Shown: one piece after another, positions 1-11,907 of the stretch | Position numbering within the stretch: position 1 is the stretch's first letter | How the letters are laid out: each line of letters opens with the position of its first letter | Translations under genes and position numbers: made by a program | Notes under the pieces: generated by a model | The model's database searches: none | What the model was told of the DNA's origin: nothing | What the model saw: the letters and a program-made list of their open reading frames with translations, nothing else | Source of the DNA: Phoronis australis | Lineage: Eukaryota; Phoronida; Phoronidae | Direction: 5' to 3' | DNA length: 64,000 bases | Assembly (NCBI GenBank): GCA_002633005.1 | Contig: NMRA01000817.1 | Coordinates: 1-64,000, forward strand

Positions 1-97
1 TTCCTTACCATGTACCCGACTCAACATGTTCCTTACCATGTACCCGACTCAACATGTTCCTTACCATGTACCCGACTCAACATGTTCCTTACCATGT
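1..97. repeat. 28-bp tandem repeat, about 3.5 copies
   Basis: The unit TTCCTTACCATGTACCCGAC followed by TCAACATG (28 bp) is repeated almost perfectly from the first base of the window until the sequence diverges at TTAAGATTC. The array runs off the left edge, so its full length is unknown. The short ORF across it is a by-product of the repeat. Confidence 0.95.
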
Positions 98-3000
98 TAA
101 GATTCTGTTTCCGTCACCAACTCAAGTCACAGGCAAAGAATGCGAACATGCACAACTTACGAACTCGCAATTTTAGCCCATTGACCAATCCAAATAAGTT
201 TATCTTTGTATTCTTGCCGGTGATGGAAGAGCAAACCTATCCTGGTGAGACTCCTATCACGGTAAGGCATATTATGGGACCGGTTTTATGGATGCAAAAT
301 GCCTAAATCGACACCCCCCCCCCTTCTTTTTAGCTAAACAATTAGGCAAAATGCAGCTTAATTGTACCAGTGAACAACTGTCCCCTATGGCGTGTGACGT
401 CATGGCACATGATCCCAATCACAGAAATTGACTCGTTGTGTACACTGTTAATTAAATACTTATAACCAATAGTTATGATAATCATTTAGATAAACTACAT
501 ATGTTATTTTCGAACAGTAATGGAGTACTAGCATCACAGCCATATTCTGTGTATATTTAATGAGTGGCGTTTACAGGAATTTTTATCCTAGCCCTGAGAT
601 AAACAGACAATATTTGCAGACGTTTTCTGCCCCGGGCGGAACGGAAAAAGAATTGCAAGCGGCTTTGTCAGTCACAAGCGATCTGTGACGGTATATCTTA
701 ACCGCCTTTCCACGTGAAAGGCGAATCCAGGATGCAAGTATTTTGCCTGTGCCCATTAGCACAAGTGTCTGTTGCTCAGACGAAGTTCGAGTTGCGTTCA
801 CAGATTCAGCGACAAAAAGCGATTCAAATATATTCCAAAAGAACAGTTTTGCTAACCTCTCAAAACATCCTGCTCTCCGCTACTTCCGTCAAATAACCGC
901 GAAGATGAGAGAGTGTCTATCAAAATAGTAAACTGACAATGTTTCGGTGTCTTCAATCAATTTCTGTCATTGGAAATACTCAATGCATGCCTGTGCCTCT
1001 GTGCACGGTGTACCATTTCACCTTTTATTACGCTTGGCTTCGTTGAAGACTGCATTGGGTCCAAGGTGAACACATAACAGCAGTCTTGCTGAAAGATTCG
1101 AAGCCACGGAATGCTCTTCCAAAACTATGTATACAGTGAACATAAGACGTTTCGCTTTTAACGTTCACCGCGCATACAATGTACGTTGCTTCTTGGGGTC
1201 TTTACCGCCGATCCGTGCTCTACCCCTTTTTTGTGTTTTTTGTCACTGAAATACATTAAATTTATGAATGCATAGGACCCAAACTTATGGCACACTAGAG
1301 GGGGCGTCACGTTGCCAAGACCTAACGAGGCTGATAGTAAATGATAAAATAAAGTTGGAGAGCTCTATCTAATTAGCTGCATAAACAAACGTGGGCAATT
1401 TGTGGTATGGTTATCTGACGAGCTGTCTGTGAGTGATTAAAGTGTACTCAAACTTAATCAATCGAAAACATTATCAATTTGTATTTAGTCAGAAGATGGG
1501 TCTCGGTTGATTCGGAGAGACGTAGGCCAACATGAGTGATCATCAAGTTTTTTAGCCTCATTAACCGTCGAATTATTGAAAGTTCCAACTGGTTAGCCTA
1601 GTAGGCGGGAGAACGCTAAGAACATGCAAACCGCACGACGTCTTGTTCTGTGTTGTGTAACTCTTACAGTAAGTTAACGTGGATGTTCCGCAGATCCGAT
1701 ACTCTCGCGAAAACGCAAAATCGCCCAAGAGTGCGTGAAATATCACCATGTCGTACAAGCGAATGGCGTGATCAGTCTACCTTTCCTCGCATGATTCTTG
1801 CATCTAAGAGCTTAAAGATGTTATGTCTCATTAAAACTGTGAATAGTTAAATTTGTAGCAAAGGACACCTTGTAACTTCCTGGTGGACTGTGTGTACAGG
1901 TATAATCAGGAAAAGAAACAATGCGATTTGGAAGAAAACTCCACAAGTGATATACTTACAAACAATTGTGAACCTCAGTAATTCCAAATATTACACAATA
2001 TTTATTTGATAGTGAAATGAACAAATAATAGAAACTATGCCTTGTTTCATTAGGGTAACGATGACGTATTGCCATACTCATTTACATAAAAATAGTCTCG
2101 CAAAGCGAGGTTTCGCGAGACTGTAAATGGTAACTAGTTTTTGGATGGTTTCCGGCACACCGGAAGACCCGGGTTTTTTGTAAAATAGTACTTCATTTGC
2201 ATATTCACAATTTAATAAGATATAGCATCTTTAACCCAGGTCAATCGTCACTTGTCAATGTTTTGTCCTTTCGCTCTTCAGTTTTGCGTGAGGAGTAAAG
2301 AAACGCTTTTGCTGACTATACATTTCTTAAAAAATGAACAATCTCCTTCTCCGAACATCGCCCTCCTTGGAGACGCCTTGTGTGTGTCCGAAAGTCAGCC
2401 ATGGTGGGTTCCGTCAATTCAATTTTCAACGTGCAAACCGAAAATTGGATACTTGATCTTTATTCCAAAATTATGTCTGGTGTGCAAAATGCGTCGTGAT
2501 TCACGTCAATCATCCAGTGGTGTAACGTTGCATAAACCTTTGCGTAGGGCCTGGTGCATAGTGCTTGCGCAAGAACTGCGCACATTCTGTGTCTGCTTTT
2601 TTATGCAGCAAGTATGCGAACAATTTTAGGACCCTAGTAAAATGGCTAATTTCGGAACATCGTGTCTCAGAAAGGTCGGCTCGAATTCATACGAAACTTT
2701 GAGATATTACGCTTTATTCACTATTAGGAATTATGTTTAGAATGTTTCGCTTTTGCATGAGGACCTAGGCAATCAAAATATAGGACTTTGATGATTTCAT
2801 GAAAATAATTATAAGCAACGAAAAAGAAATGACAATTGGAACAGCGTTTTTGATAGTTCATCTTGAACACTTATGTCAGAAGAAATTTGGCCATATTTTT
2901 GTTGCTATTATGAATGGATCGTTGTTTTTGCTAAATTTTACGAAAAGACATGGTCACGTGACCCAATTAATTGGAGATTAGTGCAAAGATAAAAATTCAG

Positions 3001-6000
3001 TCATTATACTTTTAGAAAATATAAAATTTTACTGAGTTAAAATTTACAGTTTTGATATTTTTAGCTAAATACGCAGACTTGCCGAGAAGGTATCATAAAT
3101 TCTTAAAGCGACTACGTAGCCTCTTCTGTTGATTTAAACCACTTTCACATATAAAATTGATTTCAAATTGTTCCGGCTTACTCACATGTGAAGTGATAGA
3201 TGGCTTTTCAATTCGTTATTCGTTGATATCTCATTTGGTGTTTATTTTGACACGCCGTGACAAGCAAGCCGTATCTCAAGCCGTAACAAAGTGTGGGTTT
3301 TTGAATTCTTGACGAAGCAACAACTGGAGACCAAATTTGTACAGTAACGGCACTTGGTGTAATTAAAATGTTGTCTTTGTGACGGAAGGTATGCTTATAG
3401 CCGCTTGTATTCATTGTTGTGCCGCTCTATCTCGCGAAAGGCCATACTCCGTTGCGCACATGTGTTACCTGGCATACAATAAGTCAGAGTTGACAAAGAG
3501 TAGGACTGCGGTAACACGAGGCGATTCTACGGTTGGTGTAAAACCCTCTTGATGCTCACGCGCGATATTTTGGCATTCCTTGATAACGATCCATTTGTTT
3601 CTTCCAATTTGGTTAAATCCCGTTTTTGTATTGCTTGGGTTATACTAAACAGTACGGTTATGCGGATAACCTGGTGGGACCTGCAGGAATACGGCCTCGG
3701 TCTCGCCTGCATTTTATTCTTTCAGAAGAGAGTGTTCACAGATGGACGGTGGATAATTGTTTTAATGAGTGCGATGAAACTGTCAGAAATTAACTATATT
3801 GTAGACTCATCTACGTTAGGTGAGACGGTAATGCAATTCCCAGTGAGTTGACGCACTATAAAGCCAGTATTGTCGCGGTTGCACCATATGGCACGTTTTT
3901 TTAACTCCCCTGAGTCGTCAGCTGCCGGTCTACAATGGGTATTATTTGGTCAACAAAGTAAATTGTTGCTACTTCAAAACATATGACCGAAGAAACTTTT
4001 TATCCACATTTGTGTAACGAGCAAGAGTCTATTTTGAGGATATAGTTGAAACATCTCAACTGATAGTCAGTTTTGAATAAAATAATGAAAAGCAGACATT
4101 TAACATGTTAGTCAGTTCTAAGTCCGGCCTACCGGTTTCACGAGCTCGGTAAAACATGTTAGGCTCGAACGCTGAAGGTGTACTCTGAAATCAGAAATTC
4201 TTACATGTACGTCGGGAAAGAAAGCACAGGATTCGCAACTCTCTCCGCGCAGCCAGACCCAGCTCGTAATGTTGAGTTCGCTGGTGCCGAAGTTGGCGAA
4301 TAAGACGGTTATAATTAATATAGAACTGCATTTTTCGCATTACGTGGAACCGAATTATAATCTTTGACTCGGGTACAAAAAATCCCCAAATCGCGATCAT
4401 TGTTAGAGAACACGAGAACATTAGGGTTTGTAGCCGTAACAAAGATAACGACTCAGTCCGATTTATAACATACAAACATGTTCGGTTTAATTTCAGCCAC
4501 TTATTTACCAAAACATAAAACACGACACGCTGCTACACTTTTGTCGTGTTAGAACTAAGATCATGATCGTGAGCAATTATGACTCGTACTGCATCGTGTG
4601 ATGTCTCCTGACAACGTGTTACATGTTGATTTTACATATACTCATTGAAAGTGAAAGTTCGATGGAAATTTAAATCTTGTTCCTTCTCACTCAGATTCGA
4701 TGACGAAAATATAACGAACAAAACCATTGGTCAAAATAATACGGAACGAATTATAAGGCGGCCTGTCATAGCAAGTCAACTTTTTAAACGACCCCGTACC
4801 ACGGCGATACATTGAAACCATGAACTCTTACAACATAAATTGTCCATTTAATACCATCACGTGATCTCACGTTCTTTTTCTAGTAGCCAGAACTATTTCC
4901 CTATTTATGTTTGTCTTATTTTTCTCTATCTTTTATTGTTTTAAAGGCGGGCGTGGTTTCCGCGGAAAAATCAGTACCCATAATGCATGAGTCAGCTATC
5001 GATCACTGCAAAGGCCATTTTAGGTGGCGGTGGTGCATCACCAAAAATGAAAATTAAAAAATCAATTATAGTTAAATTAAAAAAAGATCTGGGCTTAAGT
5101 TTCCACTGAATGCGTTAAAACCCGTTTTATGAAGCGGAGAAACGATCTTTAAGTGCGCATACTTTGAATACCTGATCATTGTATAGTGAACAAATGACGT
5201 AGAGAAAGAGTAGGAACAGTGAAGTGTCTGACAGCGTAATAGATACCACTTAAGCGTATTAACACAATTCTTCCTTCGTGACATGTTCGAGGTACTCTAC
5301 CGAAAGTTCATGACATGGCTACACGAATTCCATGACCAAATAAACGAAGACTCCGGACGAAGCTCATAAAACACTGAGGAACAAAATTAGACAATCCTCT
5401 GTCAGTAGGTATGGAGAAAGCGTTAGTAAAAAGTAAGTGTTTTTAACTTTCGTTCAAGTTATCGACAAATACCAGTTAATGGCTTCACATGAATTCACGA
5501 TTTTCAAAGAGTCTGGTCTTCATTATACCACAAAATTACGATGTTAATGGAATCAATTCGTTATCATTTGTGTCATCGTGTGAATTAATCGGACGTTTAG
5601 TCATTAGATACAAGAAATCATGAGCAGGAATAATAACTAGATCAATTCTTTGATTTCTTTGAGATGCAGCTTTCATTCGCAGTTTTACGTTTGTTACACG
5701 AGGAACTTAATTTTGCTCGGAAATTTTGCTAAAGAAAGCCGCTACAGTAACTATCGTTTGCAAAGGCGACTTTCCTTTTACACCAATTTTGCTTATGTTA
5801 CTATCAAAAGATGTTCATAAAATAGAACATAAGTAAATCGCTTTTCAAAGCCCCAGCGTACTCGATCTTGACGTACGATTTGGAAAATGTTGGCAATTAT
5901 GAAGATCTCCGTTAGGTCATCAAACGCGGATTAACAGTTGTAACAATCAGTGAGCATGAAAGTAAAACGCGACTGGCAATTGTTATCGGCACTGCTAATG

Positions 6001-6395
6001 CTTGACTCTTGAAACTATTGTTTAAGATGTACATTTTGTGCTCTGCGAGATATCTTGCTGTATCATCGTGTGTCACGTCGATCGTTGATGGTAAATTGAT
6101 GTAAGTGCCATTATGCAAATACAATAAAAATGTTTTATCCAGCTAATAGTCTACTCCAAGTGTCTCGCTTTCACTCGTAAGATTCTTTAGCCGTGGAATT
6201 CCATGTCTCCCTGACGTTGTTACGGATATGATACACTTTCAATTCATTTTCATACAAACCTCAATAATTATTTCAAGTCATAATTTTTACTCGCTCTCGG
6301 TTCAGATACATAAAAACGAGCGAGTCTCTTGCTGCAGCATCCGACACCAGACCGAGAATTTCTGGCTCGTGCCTCATCACCGCACTGAAACTGAA
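98..6395. other. No gene supported
   Basis: This stretch is AT-rich with stops in all frames. The ORFs of 60-125 codons here (for example 2252-2629 plus, 3549-3851 plus and 4191-4523 minus) show no recognisable domain, no good splice-site pairing and no biased composition. An isolated ambiguous base lies at 6396. Homopolymer runs such as the C run near 315 are low complexity only. Confidence 0.6.
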
Positions 6396-6737
6396 NTATG
6401 AATTAACTTTTGAAATTGTGACTGATTTGCAGTTATATTGAATAAAGTTTTTATTTCATGTTTCGTCTTTTTTTTACTTTTCCTTGTAGTAGAGTCCATG
6501 CATTTGATTAGATAGAGGGCATCTAATAAAAATTCTCTCCAAGCATCACCAAACCTTCGCACGTTACTGAGGGGCCAAATTCGTACAAGATAAACAGTTG
6601 TGCCAGTGATAAGAAGCCGGTACCGGTTTGGCAAACGAGTAGATGTCCTGGATGTCCATAGTGTCACAGTGATCCTACCTGTAGCTGGTCCACCAACCCT
6701 ACATTAGTGTACGCCACTATCGTCCTCAGGCGATGTA

Positions 6738-7130
6738 TTACCTGCTCCACTTAGTGACTGGTGTAGTAGTATCAAGTTCAGTTGCCTGTGCAATACAGTT
6801 CCGGTTAGTTTGAAGAAGATCAAATATTAACGGCGGGGTACAAACATATTGAACTTCTACAAACTGGCTTCTTGTGCAACCATTATTTTTATTCAGGCTC
6901 CCATCGACATCAATTTTCATTCCTTTGGTGACGTCACAATAAATCAGGCTTGCACTTTGCTCAGTCCCACCATCTATGGTCCCACAATTTCGCGTCACCT
7001 CCCTTCGTCGCCAACTGTGTTGCTGTGCAGTGTGAATGGGTCATCACCGAAATTAGCAGCACAACACCGTAAATTTTGCTGCTGTAAATTATTGGGAGGG
7101 ACACGGTAAGCAGGCACTCCACTCCTATAT
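6738..7130 (-). pseudogene. Possible SUEL/galactose-type lectin half-domain exon, frame broken
   Basis: On the minus strand the frame read downward from 6998 to 6738 includes GCTRSQFVEVQYVCTPP. This resembles the closing segment of SUEL (rhamnose/galactose-binding) lectin domains, where a Cys, a short aromatic and hydrophobic strand and a final Cys precede a linker. The preceding part (DVTKGMKIDVDG) is at a plausible distance, but an otherwise expected cysteine is missing. Upstream, 7000-7100 carries a different open frame with an acceptor-like TTTACAG and a CC pair, so the two halves are out of register. It could be a pseudogene, two exons, or chance. Similarity is judged by eye only. Confidence 0.22.
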
Positions 7131-7398
7131 GACATAGCATATGGAAGTAGATGATTATACGTCCTTTTCATTTTCCAGCCTGTGTGGACAGTCGCTGCAA
7201 TAACATCCAGGTGAACTTGTTGGAATGCACGAGCGGCGTTCAGTCCAAGTATGATCAGCTTCTTCCGCGTGTGCAGAGAGGCAACTACACAGGCGTTCCG
7301 CAGTTATGTAGGTGAGTTGACTGCGCATACAAGAGGTCTCGGCTTTATTTAGACAAACCCGACTGGACAGCGGATGTGGTACCGCACTGTGATCGTCT

Positions 7399-7762
7399 GT
7401 GTCGACGTGGCGTACCAATATTACATTTTAGATTTGTAATTTACGGTACAATCATTACCTTAAATGCTTATTTTGCGCTCATCCGATGTCAAAAATAGTT
7501 GAAAATTACTATTTAATAAATGTCCAGCTCATTATAACTATTGTTTAACTTTAATTAAATGATGTAGCTCAAATCTAGGGGTGTCGACGTGGCGTACCAA
7601 TATTACATTTTAGATTTGTAATTTATGGTACAATCATTACCTTAAATGCTTATTTTGCGCTCATCCGATGTCAAAAATAGTTGAAAATTACTATTTAATA
7701 AATGTCCAGCTCATTATAACTATTGTTTAACTTTAATTAAATGATGTAGCTCAAATCTAGGG
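7399..7762. repeat. Near-perfect 182-bp tandem duplication
   Basis: The segment beginning GTGTCGACGTGGCGTACCAA at 7399 starts again at 7581 and is carried through to CTAGGGGT near 7764. The two copies differ at about one base (ACGG versus ATGG), so the duplication is very recent, or an assembly artefact from two haplotypes. No coding content is apparent in either copy. Confidence 0.95.
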
Positions 7763-8238
7763 GTCATCAAGTCCGAACTTGTATTAAATGTCATAAGCCA
7801 TAAATACACTGGAGAAGAGACAAACAGACCCTTCTGTTGAGTTTGCGCAATAGTTGAAGGAAAATGTACAAAAATAACTTCGAGTTTGGTTTCGCGTACA
7901 AGGAGTAGTCCCCGGGACGGACGTTTCAGTTCTAGCCAAAGCAGGCCTGAAACTGAAAGTGAAGAGCAAGCTGTAACTCATGCTTCATAATTATGTTAAT
8001 TGGAGTAAAGGTGAGTGTTCCAAGTCAACAGATAAATACCCCGGATTAGAGGCGGCTTTAGAGGCGGGCGCTTAAAACAACTGGCCTGGTGCGTTAGGCC
8101 TATAGCCGAACAACTAATTCATGTAGTGATGTTGATTTGGACGGTATCGAGAAAATACTGATGCAAATCGTGTTATTACGCCCTCGGGATGTCTTCTGTA
8201 ATCAAAGTGTGTTTCCTTATTATTTTATTTGAACAGGA

Positions 8239-8357
8239 TGCAAGAAACGATGAACACGTGCCTCCACGATGAGCTTCAAGACTGTGGAATTCTGGGTAGA
8301 CAGTATTTATTCAGCCTTCGACGGAGAATGAAAGATGTCCGTAAATTGTGCAAAGAC
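8239..8357 (+). CDS. Candidate internal exon of a small cysteine-containing secreted protein
   Basis: A pyrimidine-rich tract ending TTTGAACAG is followed by an open segment that closes at GCAAAGAC before GTAAGG, a good donor. The frame contains MNTCLHDELQDCG and MKDVRKLCKD: amphipathic, with Cys spaced as in helical disulfide-rich extracellular domains. The exon ends in phase 0, which matches the exon proposed at 8754. No family is recognised and upstream exons were not found. A GDNF-receptor or GAS1-like fold is only a loose thought and is not claimed. Confidence 0.4.
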
Positions 8358-8753
8358 GTAAGGACCTCTATGTTATTTAAGCAATCAGTCATGTTCTTTA
8401 TCTGTGAAAAATAGATGAAGTACTTTTCACAGAAACTTCATATTTAAACTTTACTCAAAGTACACATAAGAGGAATTAATGTATGTTATTCTTGTACTGT
8501 GCCCGCAGTGGACACAGCTTCTTTATCGAAGTCGGTGTTATTAAAGATGTGTTGTGTACCTGGACCGACACCCCACAGAATGCACTGAAACAAAATTGGT
8601 CCAATACACATTTTGCATCCCTCACAACTTAGGGCCACGGTATACTAGCACCACCTATGGGTGACATGGGTCTTTGAAGTAGGCCTATCCGTGATTAAAG
8701 GTGTCTGGAGCTTGTGTGAGCAGAGGTGTAAAGCTACGTTTGTGTATTTGCAG

Positions 8754-9002
8754 TACAAGAAGATGCGGAAGCGAATGCGAAATCGTTCGACGAAAAGACC
8801 AACTAACTATGATAACGACTACCAGAATGACGCAACAGTGCAGTTTGTTGTTGTGCAAAAGACTACGTCACGCACTGTCGTGAAAAATGTCGCACCAACG
8901 GAAGCCAGCAGAAGTCGGGCTGAACGAAATTTAAGGACTAGACCAGTTGCGAGTGTCCTTATGACCAGCCTAACTCTCATTGCCCTGGTATCGCAGTTAT
9001 AG
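8754..9002 (+). CDS. Candidate terminal exon with GPI-anchor-like C-terminus
   Basis: The acceptor TGTATTTGCAG is followed in phase 0 by a frame open to TAG at 9000-9002. Residues begin YKKMRKRMRNRS (strongly basic). A Thr/Val/Arg-rich middle follows, and the protein ends in a hydrophobic run, VASVLMTSLTLIALVSQL, immediately before the stop. A basic or hydrophilic spacer plus a hydrophobic tail with no cytoplasmic residues is the usual layout of a GPI-attachment signal. Joined to 8239-8357 it would give a short GPI-anchored ectodomain. Splice fit and the tail are seen; the gene model is inference. Confidence 0.4.
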   Translation, partial: YKKMRKRMRNRSTKRPTNYDNDYQNDATVQFVVVQKTTSRTVVKNVAPTEASRSRAERNLRTRPVASVLMTSLTLIALVSQL

Positions 9003-11722
9003 TGCGAAAAGTGAAACGGAATTGCATTTATCGCGATGTCAACCTTGGGAACAGGAATTCTGAAGACTCCTACAAGTGTTAGATGTCCGTGGCTGGTGTG
9101 AAGTCTCCGAGGTGTCTAGATATTCGTGGCTTGTATGAAATTCATTGCCTCCTATGGCTCTAAGGGCAACAATGCTCATTTGTCATAACTCATTGCGTTT
9201 CCATCTGACTGTGAGGTGAAATGTCGAGGTATGGGGAGGCCGCGGAGTCGCTCTACGGCAGTTTTAAGTCCCATCTAGTGCTATTTTTAAGACTTAAAAG
9301 TCTTAGAAATCACAAACCTTGGATGGGGATATATTAAGTTAGCGACATTGAATGTTCCGGAATGAACTCGGTCCATTGTCGTTTCACTTTGTAAAATTAG
9401 GATGCTAACTTGCATTAAAAACAACTAAGCAAAGGGTTCCACCAAAACATGAACCAAATACATCGTGTTTTTCAAAGATGGCGCAGCATGCAGCTTTAAT
9501 GCAGTGAGATTCGCAAGCATATTGTAAGTTTCTTGGGAGTGCATCATGTCCAAAGATTAACGCAAAATTGTTCAATGGCTCGCCAGCAAATATCCGGCTT
9601 CGGAACGTCTTGCTCACCAGAATATATTGGGACGAGTTGAATACGCCATTGGACTCGCACAACACAACACAATTTTATGTTGAACGATCCCTGAGACAGT
9701 CGATGGAACAGTGAGAATCACCTTCCAGGTTAAATACAGCGGCATGACCACGTCCCAAGACAAAACGACACAGACTGGACATAGTCGCAGGATAAGGCGA
9801 CACAAAATTTGTAGCGTGAAGAAAGTTCCAGGAAGGAAAATAGTGGCAAGACAAGTCAAAGTTGCACAGCAAGCGTCAGATGTGACATTCCTGAAAGAAG
9901 AAGCCTCACAGACGGGATATAATCGAACGTCAGATGATTGATTAATTAAAAGTAATAGTGCAATACAATGCAATGCAACAAATACAAAACTGATAGAAAC
10001 TGACAGGCATAAAACTACACTCGGGTTGACAAAACTTGAAAGTAATTAAAGAAATCTATTACTATAAACGCCAGTCGATGCACGGATGACACGAAAAGGT
10101 GCTTATTTTTCCCTCAGACGGACGTACGTGTAATCACAATACAAAGCCACCGTGACGAAGTCAGAATGAAGCGACACCGATTGTTGCAAAGCAAAGCGTC
10201 GCTGAGCGGAGTTGTCACAAACTAAAAAGAATCGCACGTTGAAGCCTAGCCTGTATAGTTGCAATGAAAGCGTCACTGAGTGAATATATGTCACAAAACA
10301 GTAAACTTCTTTTTCATGTTTCCTGAAACATCCTCAGAACTTCATTGGTGAGAACATAAACTTGTGAGAATTTTTAGCCGGTTTTGACGTCGGTCATCGG
10401 TTACCTACGGCACATCAGTCGACTTGAAGGACGATGTCATGTCGACTTCAATAGCATTGCATGGTCTCTCCAGTGATCGCAGTGTTGTTGGTTTGATTCT
10501 TTGTGAAACGTCTTGCGCTTGTGTAAATCGTCTGAGGGCAAATGTGGCCTATTTTATAATTACACGGTTTTGTGCACGGAGTTATGTTGCAGTCGCTGCT
10601 CTTTCGAGTTGAATGGGTGTGCAGCATTTATATGTAAAAAACGGAAGTGTGACGTCACTTCAGAAAAGTGTGTGCGTGTGTGTCTATGGTTGTTTGGATG
10701 TTGAAACAGTTTTACTGAGAAAAGTTAAGAGCAAATGTGACCATTCACTGTGTATTAGTTTTTGTATGAAATGGTTAAGCATGTCATAGTTATAGCTGTA
10801 CAAATTTGCAAGTGTTGTTGAATATGCCTGTGCGAATGTCTAGAGTGCAGTGACAGTATAACGTTGATGAATGTGTGTATGTTCATTGATCCATGCTTTA
10901 TCATACAAGATGAAGCTCTGAGTGAGGATGATCAAGACAGGCACAAACAAACCTTCAGTTGGGAAGGAGACAAAAAGTGGTGAGAAAAGACGAGAATTTG
11001 GGAAGGGGCGATGTTGTGATTTGCAGAACGGAGGGGGGGTCATTCTTTTCATTTTACAATCACAGATCTTATTGTCATGTTGCATGTTAACCATTAACAT
11101 TTAAGTCTCTGTGCCGTACGTTATAATTAAAGATCTACGCCCCTCCACAATTAGAATTGGAAAATCAAATTAGTCGAAAAAAGAGTCGGTATCCCCCAAA
11201 ACATATATTTCCACTCAAATTCGACACTTGGGTACGCTGTAGGCCCAATTCAAAAGCTTATATTCAGTGCACATTATAACAACGGGCTAATGATTCAAAC
11301 AATATGACGCCTTCTCATTCTTCTTCCGTCCTTCGATCGCTTGGTCTGTCCTTTTCGTCAGCATTCCAAGCTACACATTGGAAAATAAAAATCTATGCTT
11401 TCATATTTCCTGTCATTTCTCCTCGGCGTCTGCAACCACTGCTGCCGAGTAGTGACCACCAGAGAAGTCACGAGTTGTTTGAAGACAAAAGACTACGACT
11501 CTTCGAGTAACAGTCTGCTAGTGTTTTGGAGTTTTGTCTTATGTCTAATTCGTCTGAAAATTAGTCTAGTTATATCATAAACGCTAATGGTGGCCTGTGT
11601 GATGAATGGAAAGGAAATAACTTGGAGGAAGCTCTGCTAATCTCTGGCAAACGATTACATGGTAGGTTCACAAAGCTGGCTGAAAATACATGTACGTGCC
11701 ATGCTAATTAATTTGATCCAGT
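9003..11722. other. No gene supported
   Basis: Several ORFs of 60-119 codons overlap on both strands around 9400-9973, but none has a recognisable domain. Downstream sequence to 11722 is AT-rich and includes the 3' flank of the minus-strand methyltransferase gene. No clear RNA gene was seen. Confidence 0.5.
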
Positions 11723-11907
11723 TCATTTCTTTAGAACTTGTAGCACATAAACGAAGCCAGGCCAACCGACCTTGAAGTCCGGATAATTGGTGCAGGAATG
11801 TAATTTAAACTTTCCCTCCTGCTCGTACTCCTCAATGGCTGCCTCCAGGAGGCGCACCCACTTCATGACACTTTCGTGAGCGTTCATACCAATCACGATG
11901 TAGCCAT
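11723..11907 (-). CDS. METTL27-like: METTL27-like exon 5 (stop codon)
   Basis: The acceptor CTCTTTCTAG completes the split Asn codon, then GYIVIGMNAHESVMKW, a Glu-rich helix (LLEAAIEEYEQEGKFKL) and PDFKVGWPGFVYVLQVLKK before TGA at 11725-11723. This is the normal C-terminal part of the fold. Confidence 0.88.

Noticed and set aside
2252-2629. 125-aa plus-strand ORF
   Set aside because: No recognisable domain or biased composition; length is within chance for 64 kb of this composition.
9508-9712. Plus-strand open frame with SPANIRLRNVLLTRIYWDEL, faintly like the end of a DEG/ENaC channel ectodomain
   Set aside because: No start, no convincing splice sites, and the key cysteine and transmembrane context are missing; the similarity is too weak.
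9614-9973. 119-aa minus-strand ORF rich in Cys and Leu
   Set aside because: Overlaps other ORFs on both strands, has no domain, and no splice or promoter support.
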